A DNA stretch of 64,000 nucleotides, taken from contig NZ_JAELXV010000003.1 of NCBI RefSeq assembly GCF_016427535.1, positions 558,001-622,000 of the forward strand, given 5' to 3'. The position numbers and the translations under genes were made by a program. The notes beneath the pieces are model-generated. The model made no database searches. It saw nothing but the letters and a program-made list of their open reading frames with translations, and was not told the DNA's origin. Each line of letters starts with the position of its first letter. Positions within the stretch are counted from its first letter, which is position 1. Origin of the DNA: Hymenobacter sp. BT559 (lineage in GTDB: Bacteria; Bacteroidota; Bacteroidia; Cytophagales; Hymenobacteraceae). This document shows, one piece after another, positions 16,471-24,517 of this stretch.

Positions 16471-17949
16471 CTACATACGGCCCATCTGCATCCAGGGCGC
16501 CGTGAGGCGCACGTACACCGAGGCAGAGAGCGGTAGCTTGCCGTAGCCCAGCTGCTGCGCAAAGCCGCGCCCGCGCTGGTCGTTTTGCAGCGTGCTAGGG
16601 ATGGCATAGCCCGTAATCTGGCCGCCCACGCTCAGCTCAGGGCCGCGCGGGCCGCCTAGGTTGGCAAGGCGGTAGCTGCTGCCCAGTGTGAGGGCGTGCA
16701 CGTTAAACACCAAGTCCAGCGGCATATCGGCGGGGCCGGGCACGTAGTAGGCCAGCTCTTCCGAGCTTTTCTGCACCCACTCGTAGCGGCCGTAGAAGGT
16801 GGGCCGGCCCAGCGTGAGGTTGCTTTCGGCCAGCACGGCGTGCTCAGCGTGGGCGCCGTGGCCCTGGTTGAGGCCCCACACTAGCGAGGAGGCAATAAAC
16901 TGATGGTCGCCCCAGGTGCGGCTGTGCAGCACCGAGGCCGTGGTGCGGCGCACGTTTTCGTCGGGGTGCAGGTCCTCGGGGCTTTTGATGAAGGCATGGC
17001 TTACTTGCAAGGCCAGTTCCGAGGTCGGGTTCCAGTTGAGGCGGGCGGCCCAGGAGTCGGCCCTAGGGCGGTCAAAATCGTAGCGGTACTGGTTGGGCTC
17101 GCGGCCCGTGAAGTTGCTGCCTTCCAGCTTAAACTGCTTGTAGCGCAGCCCCAGGCTGGCCACGCCATAGGTAATGTGCGTGGCGTCGGTCCAGTGGTGC
17201 GAGAGCGGCGCATCGGGGTTGGGCATGGCCGAAATACGGTGCATAAAGGCCGTAGGCCCGATGGTAGGCTCGCCGGGGTACCCTAGGTAGGCGGTCAGGT
17301 CGATATCCTTCGAAAACGCGTAGGTGTAGGCCACGCTCAGCCCCGAAAACAAGTCGTGCGGGTGCTGCTTGTCGATGAGTGGCTGGCCCTTATATGACTC
17401 GCCTGTCTGGAATAGCAGCGGGTATCCGCCCCGCGTTTCGGTCAGCGGGTCGAGGCTCATCATGAGGCTCAGGTTCAGTAACCCGCGCTGGCCTACTTGG
17501 CGCTGGGCCATGGTCATAAACCAGTTGGGGCCGTCCACGGCGCTGCGGTGGCCGCGGGCATCGCGGTGGTTAAAGTTTTGGTTGGTGTAGCGGCCAAAGG
17601 CGCTGCCATGGTACATCAGCATCCAGGGGCCCTTGTGCTGCATCCACATGTACATGGGCGTCTGGTCGGGCTGCCAGGCCGTGCCCGAGCCGTTGCGGTT
17701 CATGGGCAGGTTGCGCGAGTAGGCGTGGCTCATATTCATGTCCCCCATGTCCATACCGGCCATATGGTGGCCGGCCTGGCTGCTGTCGTTGGGCATTTTC
17801 ATGCCCGGCATGTGGTGGCCCTTGCCAGCGGCGTGGTGGGTGGTGTCGGTGGGCGTTGCCATGCCGGGCATAGCGTGGTGTTGGTGCTGGGCCAAGGCCG
17901 GGGTAGCCGCCAGGCCAGTAGCCAGCAAAAAGTAAGCAGGTAGTTTCAT
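16471..17949 (-). CDS. Met/His-rich outer-membrane protein, probable copper handling
   Basis: A 492-residue exported protein. A signal peptide (AYFLLATGLAATPALAQ) is followed by about 70 residues packed with His and Met (QHQHHAMPGM, KGHHMPGMKM, GHHMAGMDMGDM), the composition of copper- or silver-binding tails. The remainder looks like an outer-membrane beta-barrel (PWMLMYHGSAFGRYTNQ, repeated aromatic strands). It lies beside a Cys-rich four-helix copper-binding protein and an HMA-AraC regulator, which supports copper export or sequestration. The binding role is inferred from composition and context; no enzymatic motif is visible. Confidence 0.75.
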   Translation of the reverse strand: MKLPAYFLLATGLAATPALAQHQHHAMPGMATPTDTTHHAAGKGHHMPGMKMPNDSSQAGHHMAGMDMGDMNMSHAYSRNLPMNRNGSGTAWQPDQTPMYMWMQHKGPWMLMYHGSAFGRYTNQNFNHRDARGHRSAVDGPNWFMTMAQRQVGQRGLLNLSLMMSLDPLTETRGGYPLLFQTGESYKGQPLIDKQHPHDLFSGLSVAYTYAFSKDIDLTAYLGYPGEPTIGPTAFMHRISAMPNPDAPLSHHWTDATHITYGVASLGLRYKQFKLEGSNFTGREPNQYRYDFDRPRADSWAARLNWNPTSELALQVSHAFIKSPEDLHPDENVRRTTASVLHSRTWGDHQFIASSLVWGLNQGHGAHAEHAVLAESNLTLGRPTFYGRYEWVQKSSEELAYYVPGPADMPLDLVFNVHALTLGSSYRLANLGGPRGPELSVGGQITGYAIPSTLQNDQRGRGFAQQLGYGKLPLSASVYVRLTAPWMQMGRM

Positions 17950-18175
17950 AAACGAGCGCTAGTCAAGAACTCATCTAACGTGCCTGCCCTGCTAATGGCT
18001 GCCCGGCCGGCCCATAAGGTTGAGGCCGCCAGCGTACAGAATTAGGTCCGGCCGGGGCGCAAGCCTAAATCCTGCACGCCCGCCGCCTCTACTTTGTACG
18101 GCCTAGGCTGGCTTGGGCGCGTACAAAGCAGTAGCCGCGCCTTGGTGGCTGATACTCTTTTATTTCCCTACTGGC

Positions 18176-18511
18176 ATGAAAAACGCTCCCAACGACTACC
18201 GCTCCCTGCTCGACGCCCTAGGTCGCTGCATTGCCGCCTGCGAATACTGCGCCGACGCCTGCCTCAGCGAAGACCACGTGCAGATGATGGTGCCCTGCAT
18301 CCGCACCGACCGCGACTGCGCCGACATCTGTCGACTCACCTCGGCCTTCATTGCGCGCAATTCGCCCCACGCCCAGCACATTATCAAAGAGTGCATCGAA
18401 ATTTGCCAGAAGTGCGCCGATGAGTGCGGTAAGCACCAGCACGACCACTGCCAGCAGTGCGCCCAGGCCTGCCGCGAGTGCGTAGAGGCCTGCAAAGCCT
18501 ACGCTGCCTAG
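18176..18511 (+). CDS. Cys-rich four-helix-bundle copper-binding protein (Csp-like)
   Basis: A 111-residue protein with 16 cysteines, arranged as CxxC/CxxxC pairs along predicted helices (CIAACEYCADAC, CIEICQKCADEC, CQQCAQACRECVEAC). This is the pattern of four-helix copper-storage proteins, which bind many Cu(I) ions through thiolates inside the bundle. I chose the ATG at 18176, because earlier in-frame codons lie in promoter-like sequence, including CTACTTTG near 18090. No signal peptide is visible from this start, which suggests a cytoplasmic store. Convergent with the HMA-AraC regulator and divergent from the Met/His-rich outer-membrane gene. Confidence 0.88.
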   Translation: MKNAPNDYRSLLDALGRCIAACEYCADACLSEDHVQMMVPCIRTDRDCADICRLTSAFIARNSPHAQHIIKECIEICQKCADECGKHQHDHCQQCAQACRECVEACKAYAA

Positions 18512-18526
18512 TATAGTATTAGCACT

Positions 18527-18564
18527 AAAAAAGGCCCATGCTGCGAGCAGCATGGGCCTTTTTT
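18527..18564. terminator. Bidirectional intrinsic terminator
   Basis: A 17-bp perfect stem (AAAAAAGGCCCATGCTG and its complement) with a 4-nt loop has A and T runs on both sides. It separates the convergent Csp-like and AraC genes and can serve both. Confidence 0.92.
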
Positions 18565-18581
18565 AGTAAGCAACCAGAGGA

Positions 18582-19154
18582 CTACCCTAGGGCATCCAGC
18601 GAGAGGCGGTCTGGCTGCAGCATGCGGCGAAACTCGCTAACGGAGCGGCCGGTAACCTGGCGGAACTGGTTGCTGAGGTGCTGGCCCGAGCTGTAGCGCA
18701 GCTGGTCGGCTATCTGCACCAGCGTCATTTCGCCGTAGCTCAGCATTTCCTTCACGCGCTCTATCTTCATGCGAATGAGATACTTCTCGATGGTCAGGTT
18801 GGCCGTGCGCGAGAATACTTTGCTCAGGTGCGAGTAGGTCGTGGCGAAGCGGTCAGCAAGGAAGGCCGACGTGGTGAGTGGGGCCGGGGCCGTGCGCAGG
18901 TGCTCCAGGTATTCTTGCAGCACGGTTTTAATCTGCTCGGTAAGCTGCTCGGCGCGGTCGAGCAGCACATCGAAGCCGGCTTCGCGCAGCAGCGGGGCCA
19001 CGGCTTTGGGGTCAACGGGCGTGCTCGGCGAGAGGCGCGCCTGGCCCAGGGTTACAGCGGTGGGCTCGTAGCCGGCCTTCACCAGCAGATTCTGAACCGC
19101 CTCGACGCAGCGCGGGCAAACCATGTTTTTGATATGCAGCAGATTGGTTTTCAC
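18582..19154 (-). CDS. AraC-family regulator with N-terminal HMA-like metal-binding domain
   Basis: A 190-residue fusion. Residues ~1-65 look like a heavy-metal-associated domain, with the metal motif MVCPRC at 11-16. Residues ~90-185 are an AraC-type DNA-binding domain with two helix-turn-helix units (LSKVFSRTANLTIEKYLIRMKIERVKEML in two halves, then VQIADQLRYSS). It therefore probably senses Cu(I) or another soft metal directly and controls the neighbouring copper genes. Most AraC proteins carry sugar-binding or cupin sensors, so this architecture is notable, though similar proteins occur in other Bacteroidota. The next gene upstream is 9 bp away on the same strand. Confidence 0.85.
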   Translation of the reverse strand: MKTNLLHIKNMVCPRCVEAVQNLLVKAGYEPTAVTLGQARLSPSTPVDPKAVAPLLREAGFDVLLDRAEQLTEQIKTVLQEYLEHLRTAPAPLTTSAFLADRFATTYSHLSKVFSRTANLTIEKYLIRMKIERVKEMLSYGEMTLVQIADQLRYSSGQHLSNQFRQVTGRSVSEFRRMLQPDRLSLDALG

Positions 19155-19163
19155 GGGGTAGAA

Positions 19164-19511
19164 TTACGTTGTTGAAGTTGAAGAGCGGCGAGCCGTGGGT
19201 TTGGGAGCGGCTGGGCGGGCCGGGCGCCGCACCGGCAGCGCGTCCTGGCCCTGCCAGCTAGGCCCAAACCAGTGCGTGGTAGCCCAGGTGATAAACGGCA
19301 CCACTGCCAAAAAAGTCACGGCAAGCAGCCAGAACCATACGAAAAACGTGGAAAAAAGGCGGCCAAAGAAGTGGTCGCCGATGCCGAAAAGATACAGCAC
19401 CAGCGCCAAACTCAGCGCTAAGCTGCTGCCTGCCAGCACGCCTACGCGCCGCCAGCGGTAGGCGGCCACACGCTGGCGTAGGCGCAGAAACAGAGAAGCA
19501 GAGCGAGCCAT
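19164..19511 (-). CDS. Small two-helix membrane protein, function unknown
   Basis: A 115-residue protein with a basic N-terminus (LFLRLRQRVAAYRWRR), two hydrophobic helices (VLAGSSLALSLALVLYLFGIG and a second, LLAVTFLAVVPFITWA), and a Pro/Arg/Thr-rich C-terminal tail. I recognise no family. A TAAATTTG promoter box sits 6 bases before the ATG, so the message is nearly leaderless. It is 9 bp upstream of the HMA-AraC regulator and probably cotranscribed, which hints at a link to metal stress. Confidence 0.6.
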   Translation of the reverse strand: MARSASLFLRLRQRVAAYRWRRVGVLAGSSLALSLALVLYLFGIGDHFFGRLFSTFFVWFWLLAVTFLAVVPFITWATTHWFGPSWQGQDALPVRRPARPAAPKPTARRSSTSTT

Positions 19512-19516
19512 CGGCG

Positions 19517-19524
19517 CAAATTTA
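19517..19524 (-). promoter_or_regulatory. Bacteroidota -7 box
   Basis: TAAATTTG matches TAnnTTTG exactly and lies 6 bases upstream of the ATG at 19511, on the minus strand. No clear -33 TTG is seen. Confidence 0.65.
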
Positions 19525-19704
19525 CCGTATGGGCGGCAAGTGTGGCGAGTAGCCCCGCCTGGCGCTCAAAACCCGACGCGTCGTTTTTCGGTACTGCCAC
19601 ATAACCACAGCGCTGGGGCTGCCTGTTCTGGCGCGCCGGACTACTGCCGATACTGCTCACCTAGGCCGCGCTCGCGGGCGGCCACTTACTTTCTTCTTTC
19701 CCCC

Positions 19705-19971
19705 ATGAACCGCACCCTACGCCTCCTGGCCCTGGCCGCCGCCCTCCCCCTCGCCCTGAGCGCCTGCAACAGCGGCGGTGACGCCGGCGACACCAACGTC
19801 GAAAAAGGCTCGGCTAAAAAAGGCCCCACCGCACCCAAAGAAGGTACCAGCAATGGCGATTCGCTGGCCGCCGGCATACCGCGTGATACTACCAACCGCC
19901 CCACCGGCAAGGAACTCTACAAAGCCGCTGACCGTGCCAAAGACCGCAACCACGACGGCCTCGCCGACTAA
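19705..19971 (+). CDS. Small lipoprotein, function unknown
   Basis: An 88-residue protein with a type II signal peptide; the lipobox is LSAC, with the modified cysteine at residue 21. The mature part is polar and low in complexity (lysines, threonines, glycines) and ends in DRAKDRNHDGLAD, which resembles an EF-hand-like or dockerin-like calcium loop (DxNxDG). No family is recognised. It is monocistronic and closed by a shared terminator. Confidence 0.7.
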   Translation: MNRTLRLLALAAALPLALSACNSGGDAGDTNVEKGSAKKGPTAPKEGTSNGDSLAAGIPRDTTNRPTGKELYKAADRAKDRNHDGLAD

Positions 19972-20047
19972 TCGCAGCTAAGTAGCCTGAAGACTGGTTC
20001 TTGAAATAAGTTTTCTATAGTAACCGGGCTATTTTCTAAGGCTAGCT

Positions 20048-20093
20048 ACCAAAAAAGGCCTGCCCCACGCAAGTGAGGCAGGCCTTTTTTGGT
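20048..20093. terminator. Bidirectional intrinsic terminator
   Basis: A 17-bp stem (ACCAAAAAAGGCCTGCC and its complement) with a 12-nt loop and T runs in both directions, between the convergent small lipoprotein gene and the BtuG-like gene. Confidence 0.92.
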
Positions 20094-20137
20094 AAAGAGG
20101 AAGTTTGTTTTTTAACTCAGAAAGAACAGATTGGCTA

Positions 20138-21184
20138 TTAATAGAAGGCAAAGCCATTGGGACCCACGCGCACCGTTACCGAGTCGAGGGCCTTGCCGCC
20201 GGCGGCGGGATAGTGCAGGAAGTAGCCATTAGTGGTAAAGCCCGTCGAAACGGCTCCGTAGATAGAGTTGTCTCGTGGGTCGATGGCAAAGCCATTGAAG
20301 TTGCGGCGCATGAAAACGGTGGTGGGCAGTGCCGTATCAGTCGTAGCCATCTTGTACTCGGCGCCGTTGTAGCTGTAGTAGAGCTGCTTTTTATCGGGGC
20401 TGATGCGCAGCTGGCGCGGGCCACTGCTGGCGAAGGGCAGCGTGAGCTGGGCGGTAGTGCTGCCGGGCGCAAAGCGCACCAGCGCGGCAGGCGGCGTGCT
20501 GGTAGTGCCGTAGGGCTGCGAGCACAGCACCCACAGGTTGTTGGCCTGGTCGGCCACTACATTTTGCGGGCCAGCCGTTACCGTCACGGTCGAGGTCACC
20601 TTGTTAGTGCTCGCGTCGATTACCGACACGGTATTATCGTAGCTGTTAGGCACGTAGATGTTGCCGTTAAGCACCGTTAGCTGCTCGGGGCAGCGACCCA
20701 CCGTGATGCTGTCGATAACGGTGTTGTTCGTGAGGTCGAGCACCATCACTTTGCCGGGGGCATAATTGGTGTAGGGCCCGCGCCACGACGTGACATAGCC
20801 CCGCGTAGCCGAGGCAGCTGCAAAGTAGCGCGGCTGCCGGATGTTGCGAATAGTGGCCACCGAGCCAAAGTCGGGCACGCTCACCACCTCTACTTTATTA
20901 GAAGCGTTGACGCAGATATAACCGCGGTTGTTTACCACGCCCATGTCCTGCACCACGTCGCCGAGGCTGGCGCTTTTATTCACGCTGCCAAAGGCGTCGA
21001 TAAGCGTGGTTTTGCTGGCCACGCCGTAGGCGCTCACCGTGCCGCTGCCTTGGCCAAATTGCCCTTCGCTGAGGATATACACGCCAGGGGCGCTCGGCAC
21101 CAGGGGGCCAAATTCGTTGTCAGGGTTGTTGCAGCTTGCCAGCGCGGCAGCCCCCACTAAGAGGGTAGCTAAATACTTAGTCAT
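20138..21184 (-). CDS. BtuG-like beta-propeller surface lipoprotein
   Basis: A 348-residue lipoprotein with the lipobox cysteine at C18 (ALASC). The rest is a chain of YncE-like propeller blades, for example GKVMVLDLTNNTVIDSIT, GNIYVPNSYDNTVSVID and NNLWVLCSQP. It is encoded 50 bp downstream of a BtuB-like receptor that lies behind a cobalamin riboswitch. In Bacteroides the surface propeller lipoprotein BtuG binds vitamin B12 very tightly and hands it to BtuB, so this gene is probably its counterpart. The family fold is clear; the BtuG assignment rests on context. Confidence 0.8.
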   Translation of the reverse strand: MTKYLATLLVGAAALASCNNPDNEFGPLVPSAPGVYILSEGQFGQGSGTVSAYGVASKTTLIDAFGSVNKSASLGDVVQDMGVVNNRGYICVNASNKVEVVSVPDFGSVATIRNIRQPRYFAAASATRGYVTSWRGPYTNYAPGKVMVLDLTNNTVIDSITVGRCPEQLTVLNGNIYVPNSYDNTVSVIDASTNKVTSTVTVTAGPQNVVADQANNLWVLCSQPYGTTSTPPAALVRFAPGSTTAQLTLPFASSGPRQLRISPDKKQLYYSYNGAEYKMATTDTALPTTVFMRRNFNGFAIDPRDNSIYGAVSTGFTTNGYFLHYPAAGGKALDSVTVRVGPNGFAFY

Positions 21185-21234
21185 AAAGAAAACGTAGCCG
21201 ATGAAGCGGCGGGTAAAATAGATAAAGTTGAAAA

Positions 21235-23253
21235 TCAGTGGTAAGCGAAGCGTAGGCTAACGGTGTAGGCCCTGGGTGGCGCCGGCCGGGCCGGGTAGCT
21301 GTCGTAGCGGCGGTTGAGCAGGTTGGTGCTCTGGAGCAGCAGCGTGAGACTGGTGCGGCCCGGCAGCGCCACGGTGCGGCCCAGCGTGGCACTTAGCAGC
21401 CCAACGGCCGGCAAAAAGCTGCTGGCCGAGGCATCGGTGTACACGTAGCTCATGAAGGTGTAGGTAGCGCTGCCCAGCCAGCCCCGCCACCCGTGGTCGG
21501 TAGTGAAATTAGCGCGGTGCAGCGGCACAAATGCCAGCTGCACGCCCACGGGGTCGGTATCGACGGCCACACCTTGGGTTTTCTGGGTTTGGGTGTAGCT
21601 ATAGGCCAGGCGCGCCGCCGCTCGGTAGCGGCCTAGGTGCCCGCGTAGGGCAGTGCTGCCCTCAAGGCCTTGGCTACGCACCTGGCGCAGGTTGCGCGGC
21701 GAGTAGCTGCCACCCGCGCCCAAGGGCAGCCACTGCACCCAGTTATCAACCAATTGGTAGAAGGCCGTGAGCTCACTTTCGAGTACCAAGCGGGCGCCCG
21801 GCGCTAGGCGGTGGCGCAGCCCGGCCTCGTAGCCGTGGCCCGATTCGGCCAGTAAATCGGGGTTACCGCCCGGCCGCCAGTAGCGCTCATTGAGGGTGGG
21901 GGCGCGGTAAGTGCGCGCCACGCTGGCCCTAAGGGTAAGACCCGGCCGGTCGGCGGCTGCCAGCGAGTCAGGCGCCTGGGGCCGATATAGGTCCCACTCG
22001 GCACCTAGGGTGGGGGTGAGGGGCGCCAGCCCGGCGGGCAGCGCCGCCTGCCGCACATTGGCCGAGAGGCGCAGGCCGGGACGCGGGTCGTAGCGTAGCA
22101 GGCCGAAGGCCGCGGCGCGGTTTTCGGTGATGGCGTCGGGGCCGTAACCATCGACCACAGCCGCGAAGTGCTGGCCTTCGACGCCCAGGCGCAGGCTGGC
22201 GCGCTGGCCCAGCGGCGCGGTGTACTCGGCTTGGCTCTGGGTGGTGCGCACTCGCGAGTTACTGATGGCGCCTTGGTCGGAATAGTTGATAATGTCTTCA
22301 AACCACGCACCGCGCACCTGCCACTGCCCACCGCGCGGGGTAACTTGGCGGTAGCCCAGCACCAGACGGCGGCTCTGGTCGATTTCGCGGGCATTAGAGC
22401 CGGCCACACCCGTACCCTGCTGGATTTCGCGGTCGGCGTCGGTCAGCCATACCGAGGCCGTGAGCTCGCCAGCCGTGCCCACGCGCCAGGCCAAGTCGGG
22501 GCTAATGCTCCACTGGTGGCGCAGGGCGGCGTTGCGCATGGTGTAGCGCACCAAGCCGCTAGGCTCGCGCACTAGGTAGGGGTAGTCGTTTTGGGCCTGG
22601 CGGTAGCTGGCAGCCACGCGCACGGCCACGGCCGCGGTGGTGGCGCGGGCCTCTAGGCTGCCGCCGCGCAGCCCAAAGCTGCCTAGGTCGCCCTGCACGC
22701 TGCCGCGCAGGCCGGGCCGCCAATCGGGCTCGGTGCGCAGCACCAGGGCGCCGCCTACGGCCCCGCTGCCATAAAGCGCGGCGGCTGGCCCCAACTGCAC
22801 CGACAGCTGGGTGTTGCCGCTAATGGGCAGCAGCGCTAGGTCATTTTGCCCTAGGGTAGGCAAGGCGATATTAAGGCCGTTCCAGAGTACGGCGGTGTGC
22901 TGCGCCGAGGTGCCGCGCAGCGACAGCGTGGCCAGCTGCCCCGGCCCGTAGTTCTTGATGTACAGCCCCAGGCGTGCGCCCAGCATATCAGCCGCCGTGC
23001 CGCCGCGGTACTGCGCCAGCGCCGCCGAATCCACTTCGAGCCGCTGGCTGCCCACCGCAAAGCGCTCGGGCCGCACGGCGCGCACCTGCGCCTCGGGCAG
23101 CCGGTGACGCCGGCCCACGAGCGTATCGGGGCGGGCTGCTCGGGCTTGGCCGTGACTAGGCAGGCTGACCAGCAGCCCTATAGCCAGGGCGCAGCCGAGC
23201 GGCCCGCGATGAGCGCGGGAAAAGGCACCTAGCAACGGATTAAAAACTAACAC
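21235..23253 (-). CDS. btuB: TonB-dependent receptor, BtuB-like vitamin B12 transporter
   Basis: A 672-residue outer-membrane receptor, starting at GTG. A signal peptide (LAIGLLVSLPSHGQA) precedes a plug domain (RGGTAADMLGARLGLYIKNY, LSLRGTSAQHTAVLWNGL) and a beta barrel ending in YTVSLRFAYH. The length matches BtuB-type receptors, shorter than SusC proteins. The transcript leader contains a cobalamin riboswitch, so expression should fall when adenosylcobalamin is plentiful. The downstream gene is a BtuG-like lipoprotein. Together they import corrinoids across the outer membrane; the inner-membrane BtuCDF parts are not in this window. Confidence 0.88.
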   Translation of the reverse strand: MLVFNPLLGAFSRAHRGPLGCALAIGLLVSLPSHGQARAARPDTLVGRRHRLPEAQVRAVRPERFAVGSQRLEVDSAALAQYRGGTAADMLGARLGLYIKNYGPGQLATLSLRGTSAQHTAVLWNGLNIALPTLGQNDLALLPISGNTQLSVQLGPAAALYGSGAVGGALVLRTEPDWRPGLRGSVQGDLGSFGLRGGSLEARATTAAVAVRVAASYRQAQNDYPYLVREPSGLVRYTMRNAALRHQWSISPDLAWRVGTAGELTASVWLTDADREIQQGTGVAGSNAREIDQSRRLVLGYRQVTPRGGQWQVRGAWFEDIINYSDQGAISNSRVRTTQSQAEYTAPLGQRASLRLGVEGQHFAAVVDGYGPDAITENRAAAFGLLRYDPRPGLRLSANVRQAALPAGLAPLTPTLGAEWDLYRPQAPDSLAAADRPGLTLRASVARTYRAPTLNERYWRPGGNPDLLAESGHGYEAGLRHRLAPGARLVLESELTAFYQLVDNWVQWLPLGAGGSYSPRNLRQVRSQGLEGSTALRGHLGRYRAAARLAYSYTQTQKTQGVAVDTDPVGVQLAFVPLHRANFTTDHGWRGWLGSATYTFMSYVYTDASASSFLPAVGLLSATLGRTVALPGRTSLTLLLQSTNLLNRRYDSYPARPAPPRAYTVSLRFAYH

Positions 23254-23429
23254 GAACTAAATTTTCAAGCGAAAATTCAGTTCAAAACCTCGTCGCAAAC
23301 CGGCCGCTGAAATGGCCAGCTACGCTGAAGCTGAGGCCGGAAGCGACATCTTAACCAAGCCTAAGGCCCGGCGAAGACGTGCGTTTCCGTTCTCCGCCCG
23401 TCCGCCGCGAGCGCTGAACCTGGTAAGTG

Positions 23430-23615
23430 CCCTGGCAGGTCTCCTGGCTTGCGCTGCCGGGTGGGCGGCCTTCCCGCGGCGCTGGCTGCCTAGGTGGCAG
23501 CCAGCGCTAGCAGTGGCATGGGGTGCCCACCCCGATGTAGCGCGTACAGTTGCGGGGACAGCTCCGGCTTCGAACCGGATTCCCTTTTCAACCTCGCTCC
23601 GCAAAAGAGTCTGGT
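23430..23615 (-). promoter_or_regulatory. Cobalamin riboswitch
   Basis: Read on the minus strand, the leader shows the conserved elements in order: AAAGGGAATCCGGTTCGAAGCC, with the G-rich P3 side, then CTGTCCCCGCAACTGTA, GCCACTG, GGGAAGGC, and finally GCAAGCCAGGAGACCTGCC (23434-23452), the B12 box. These are the defining blocks of an adenosylcobalamin riboswitch. It ends about 180 bp before the BtuB-like start. A promoter box lies just upstream. Boundaries are approximate. Confidence 0.95.
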
Positions 23616-23628
23616 CACCATAGCACTA

Positions 23629-23636
23629 CAAATGTA
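23629..23636 (-). promoter_or_regulatory. -7 box driving the cobalamin riboswitch transcript
   Basis: TACATTTG on the minus strand matches TAnnTTTG and sits about 15 bases before the first conserved riboswitch segment. It is the probable promoter of the btuB operon. Confidence 0.7.
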
Positions 23637-23664
23637 CGATGCGTGAACTGTCTGCTAGCACGCG

Positions 23665-23763
23665 CGTAACGAAGTAAGCGCGGCAATTCTTCCTTCAAAT
23701 CAGCCTTGTTGTAGTTGCTGTCCTAGCGACTAAAGAAAGATTATCGCGCTTTCCTTCGTTGCG
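23665..23763. repeat. Degenerate copy of a palindromic intergenic repeat
   Basis: Imperfect arms (23665-23690 and 23733-23763) surround about 40 bp. It shares the GCGCGGCAAT and CTTCCTTCA segments with the perfect repeat at 24409-24502, on the other side of the DNA glycosylase gene. Confidence 0.6.
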
Positions 23764-23790
23764 TTCGCAACGGTAACGCCATTATTCCCT

Positions 23791-24393
23791 TTGAAACTTC
23801 CCGCATCCTTTTTCCAGCGCCCCGACGTGCTCGCCATTGCCCGCGAGCTGCTGGGCAAGCACGTGTTTACGCGTATCAATGGCGAGCTCACCGGCGGCCG
23901 TATCGTCGAAACCGAAGCCTACCGCCACCTAGGTGACCCCAGCATTACGCTGCACTTGCAGCGCAAGGCCAAGCAGGCGCGGGGCCTGTACCAGCCGGGT
24001 GGCACGGCCTACCTCTACACCGTGTATCGGGTGCACACACTCTTCAACATCACCACCCACGACGCCGAGCACCCCGACGCGGTGCTCATTCGGGCCATCG
24101 AGCCGCTCGAAGGCATCGACGTGATGCTGCGCCGCCGCGGCCTGGCGGCTGTGGCCCGCAACCTTACGGCCGGCCCCGGTGTGCTCAGTCAAGCCCTAGG
24201 TCTCACGCCGGCCCTCAACGGCGAGGTAGTGACCGGACCGCATATCTGGTTTGAAGACGCGGGCGAGATGGTGCAGGATGAGCAAGTAATCGCCAGCTCC
24301 CGCGTGGGCCTGGAGTACGCAGGCGCCGAAGCCGTGGCGCTCCCTTGGCGCTTTCGCCTGAAGGATAGCAAATGGACTAGCCCGGCCAAGTAA
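23791..24393 (+). CDS. DNA-3-methyladenine glycosylase (AAG/MPG family)
   Basis: Removes alkylated purines such as 3-methyladenine from DNA, the first step of base excision repair. The 200-residue length is normal. Visible family features are the start LPASFFQRPDVLAIARELLGK, the catalytic glutamate in RIVETEAY, the YLYTVYRVHTLFNITT stretch, and NLTAGPGVLSQALG. The start is TTG at 23791, with no closer ATG in frame. It is alone between two copies of the same palindromic repeat, and on the opposite strand from both neighbours' operons. Confidence 0.93.
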   Translation: MKLPASFFQRPDVLAIARELLGKHVFTRINGELTGGRIVETEAYRHLGDPSITLHLQRKAKQARGLYQPGGTAYLYTVYRVHTLFNITTHDAEHPDAVLIRAIEPLEGIDVMLRRRGLAAVARNLTAGPGVLSQALGLTPALNGEVVTGPHIWFEDAGEMVQDEQVIASSRVGLEYAGAEAVALPWRFRLKDSKWTSPAK

Positions 24394-24408
24394 GCTATAG
24401 CTAGCGTT

Positions 24409-24502
24409 TGTCATTGCGAGCGCAGCGCGGCAATCTTTCCTTCACGCTCGGAGAGCATCACAACGAAGAAAGAAAGATTGCCGCGCTGCGCTCGCAATGA
24501 CA
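24409..24502. repeat. Perfect inverted repeat with 31-bp arms
   Basis: Arms at 24409-24439 and 24472-24502 are exact complements (TGTCATTGCGAGCGCAGCGC...), with a 32-bp centre. It lies between the DNA glycosylase and the CDF exporter, which are convergent. A degenerate relative lies at 23665-23763. The last codons and stop of the CDF gene come from the sequence next to this repeat. Confidence 0.9.
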
Positions 24503-24517
24503 GCTCATTGCTCACTG

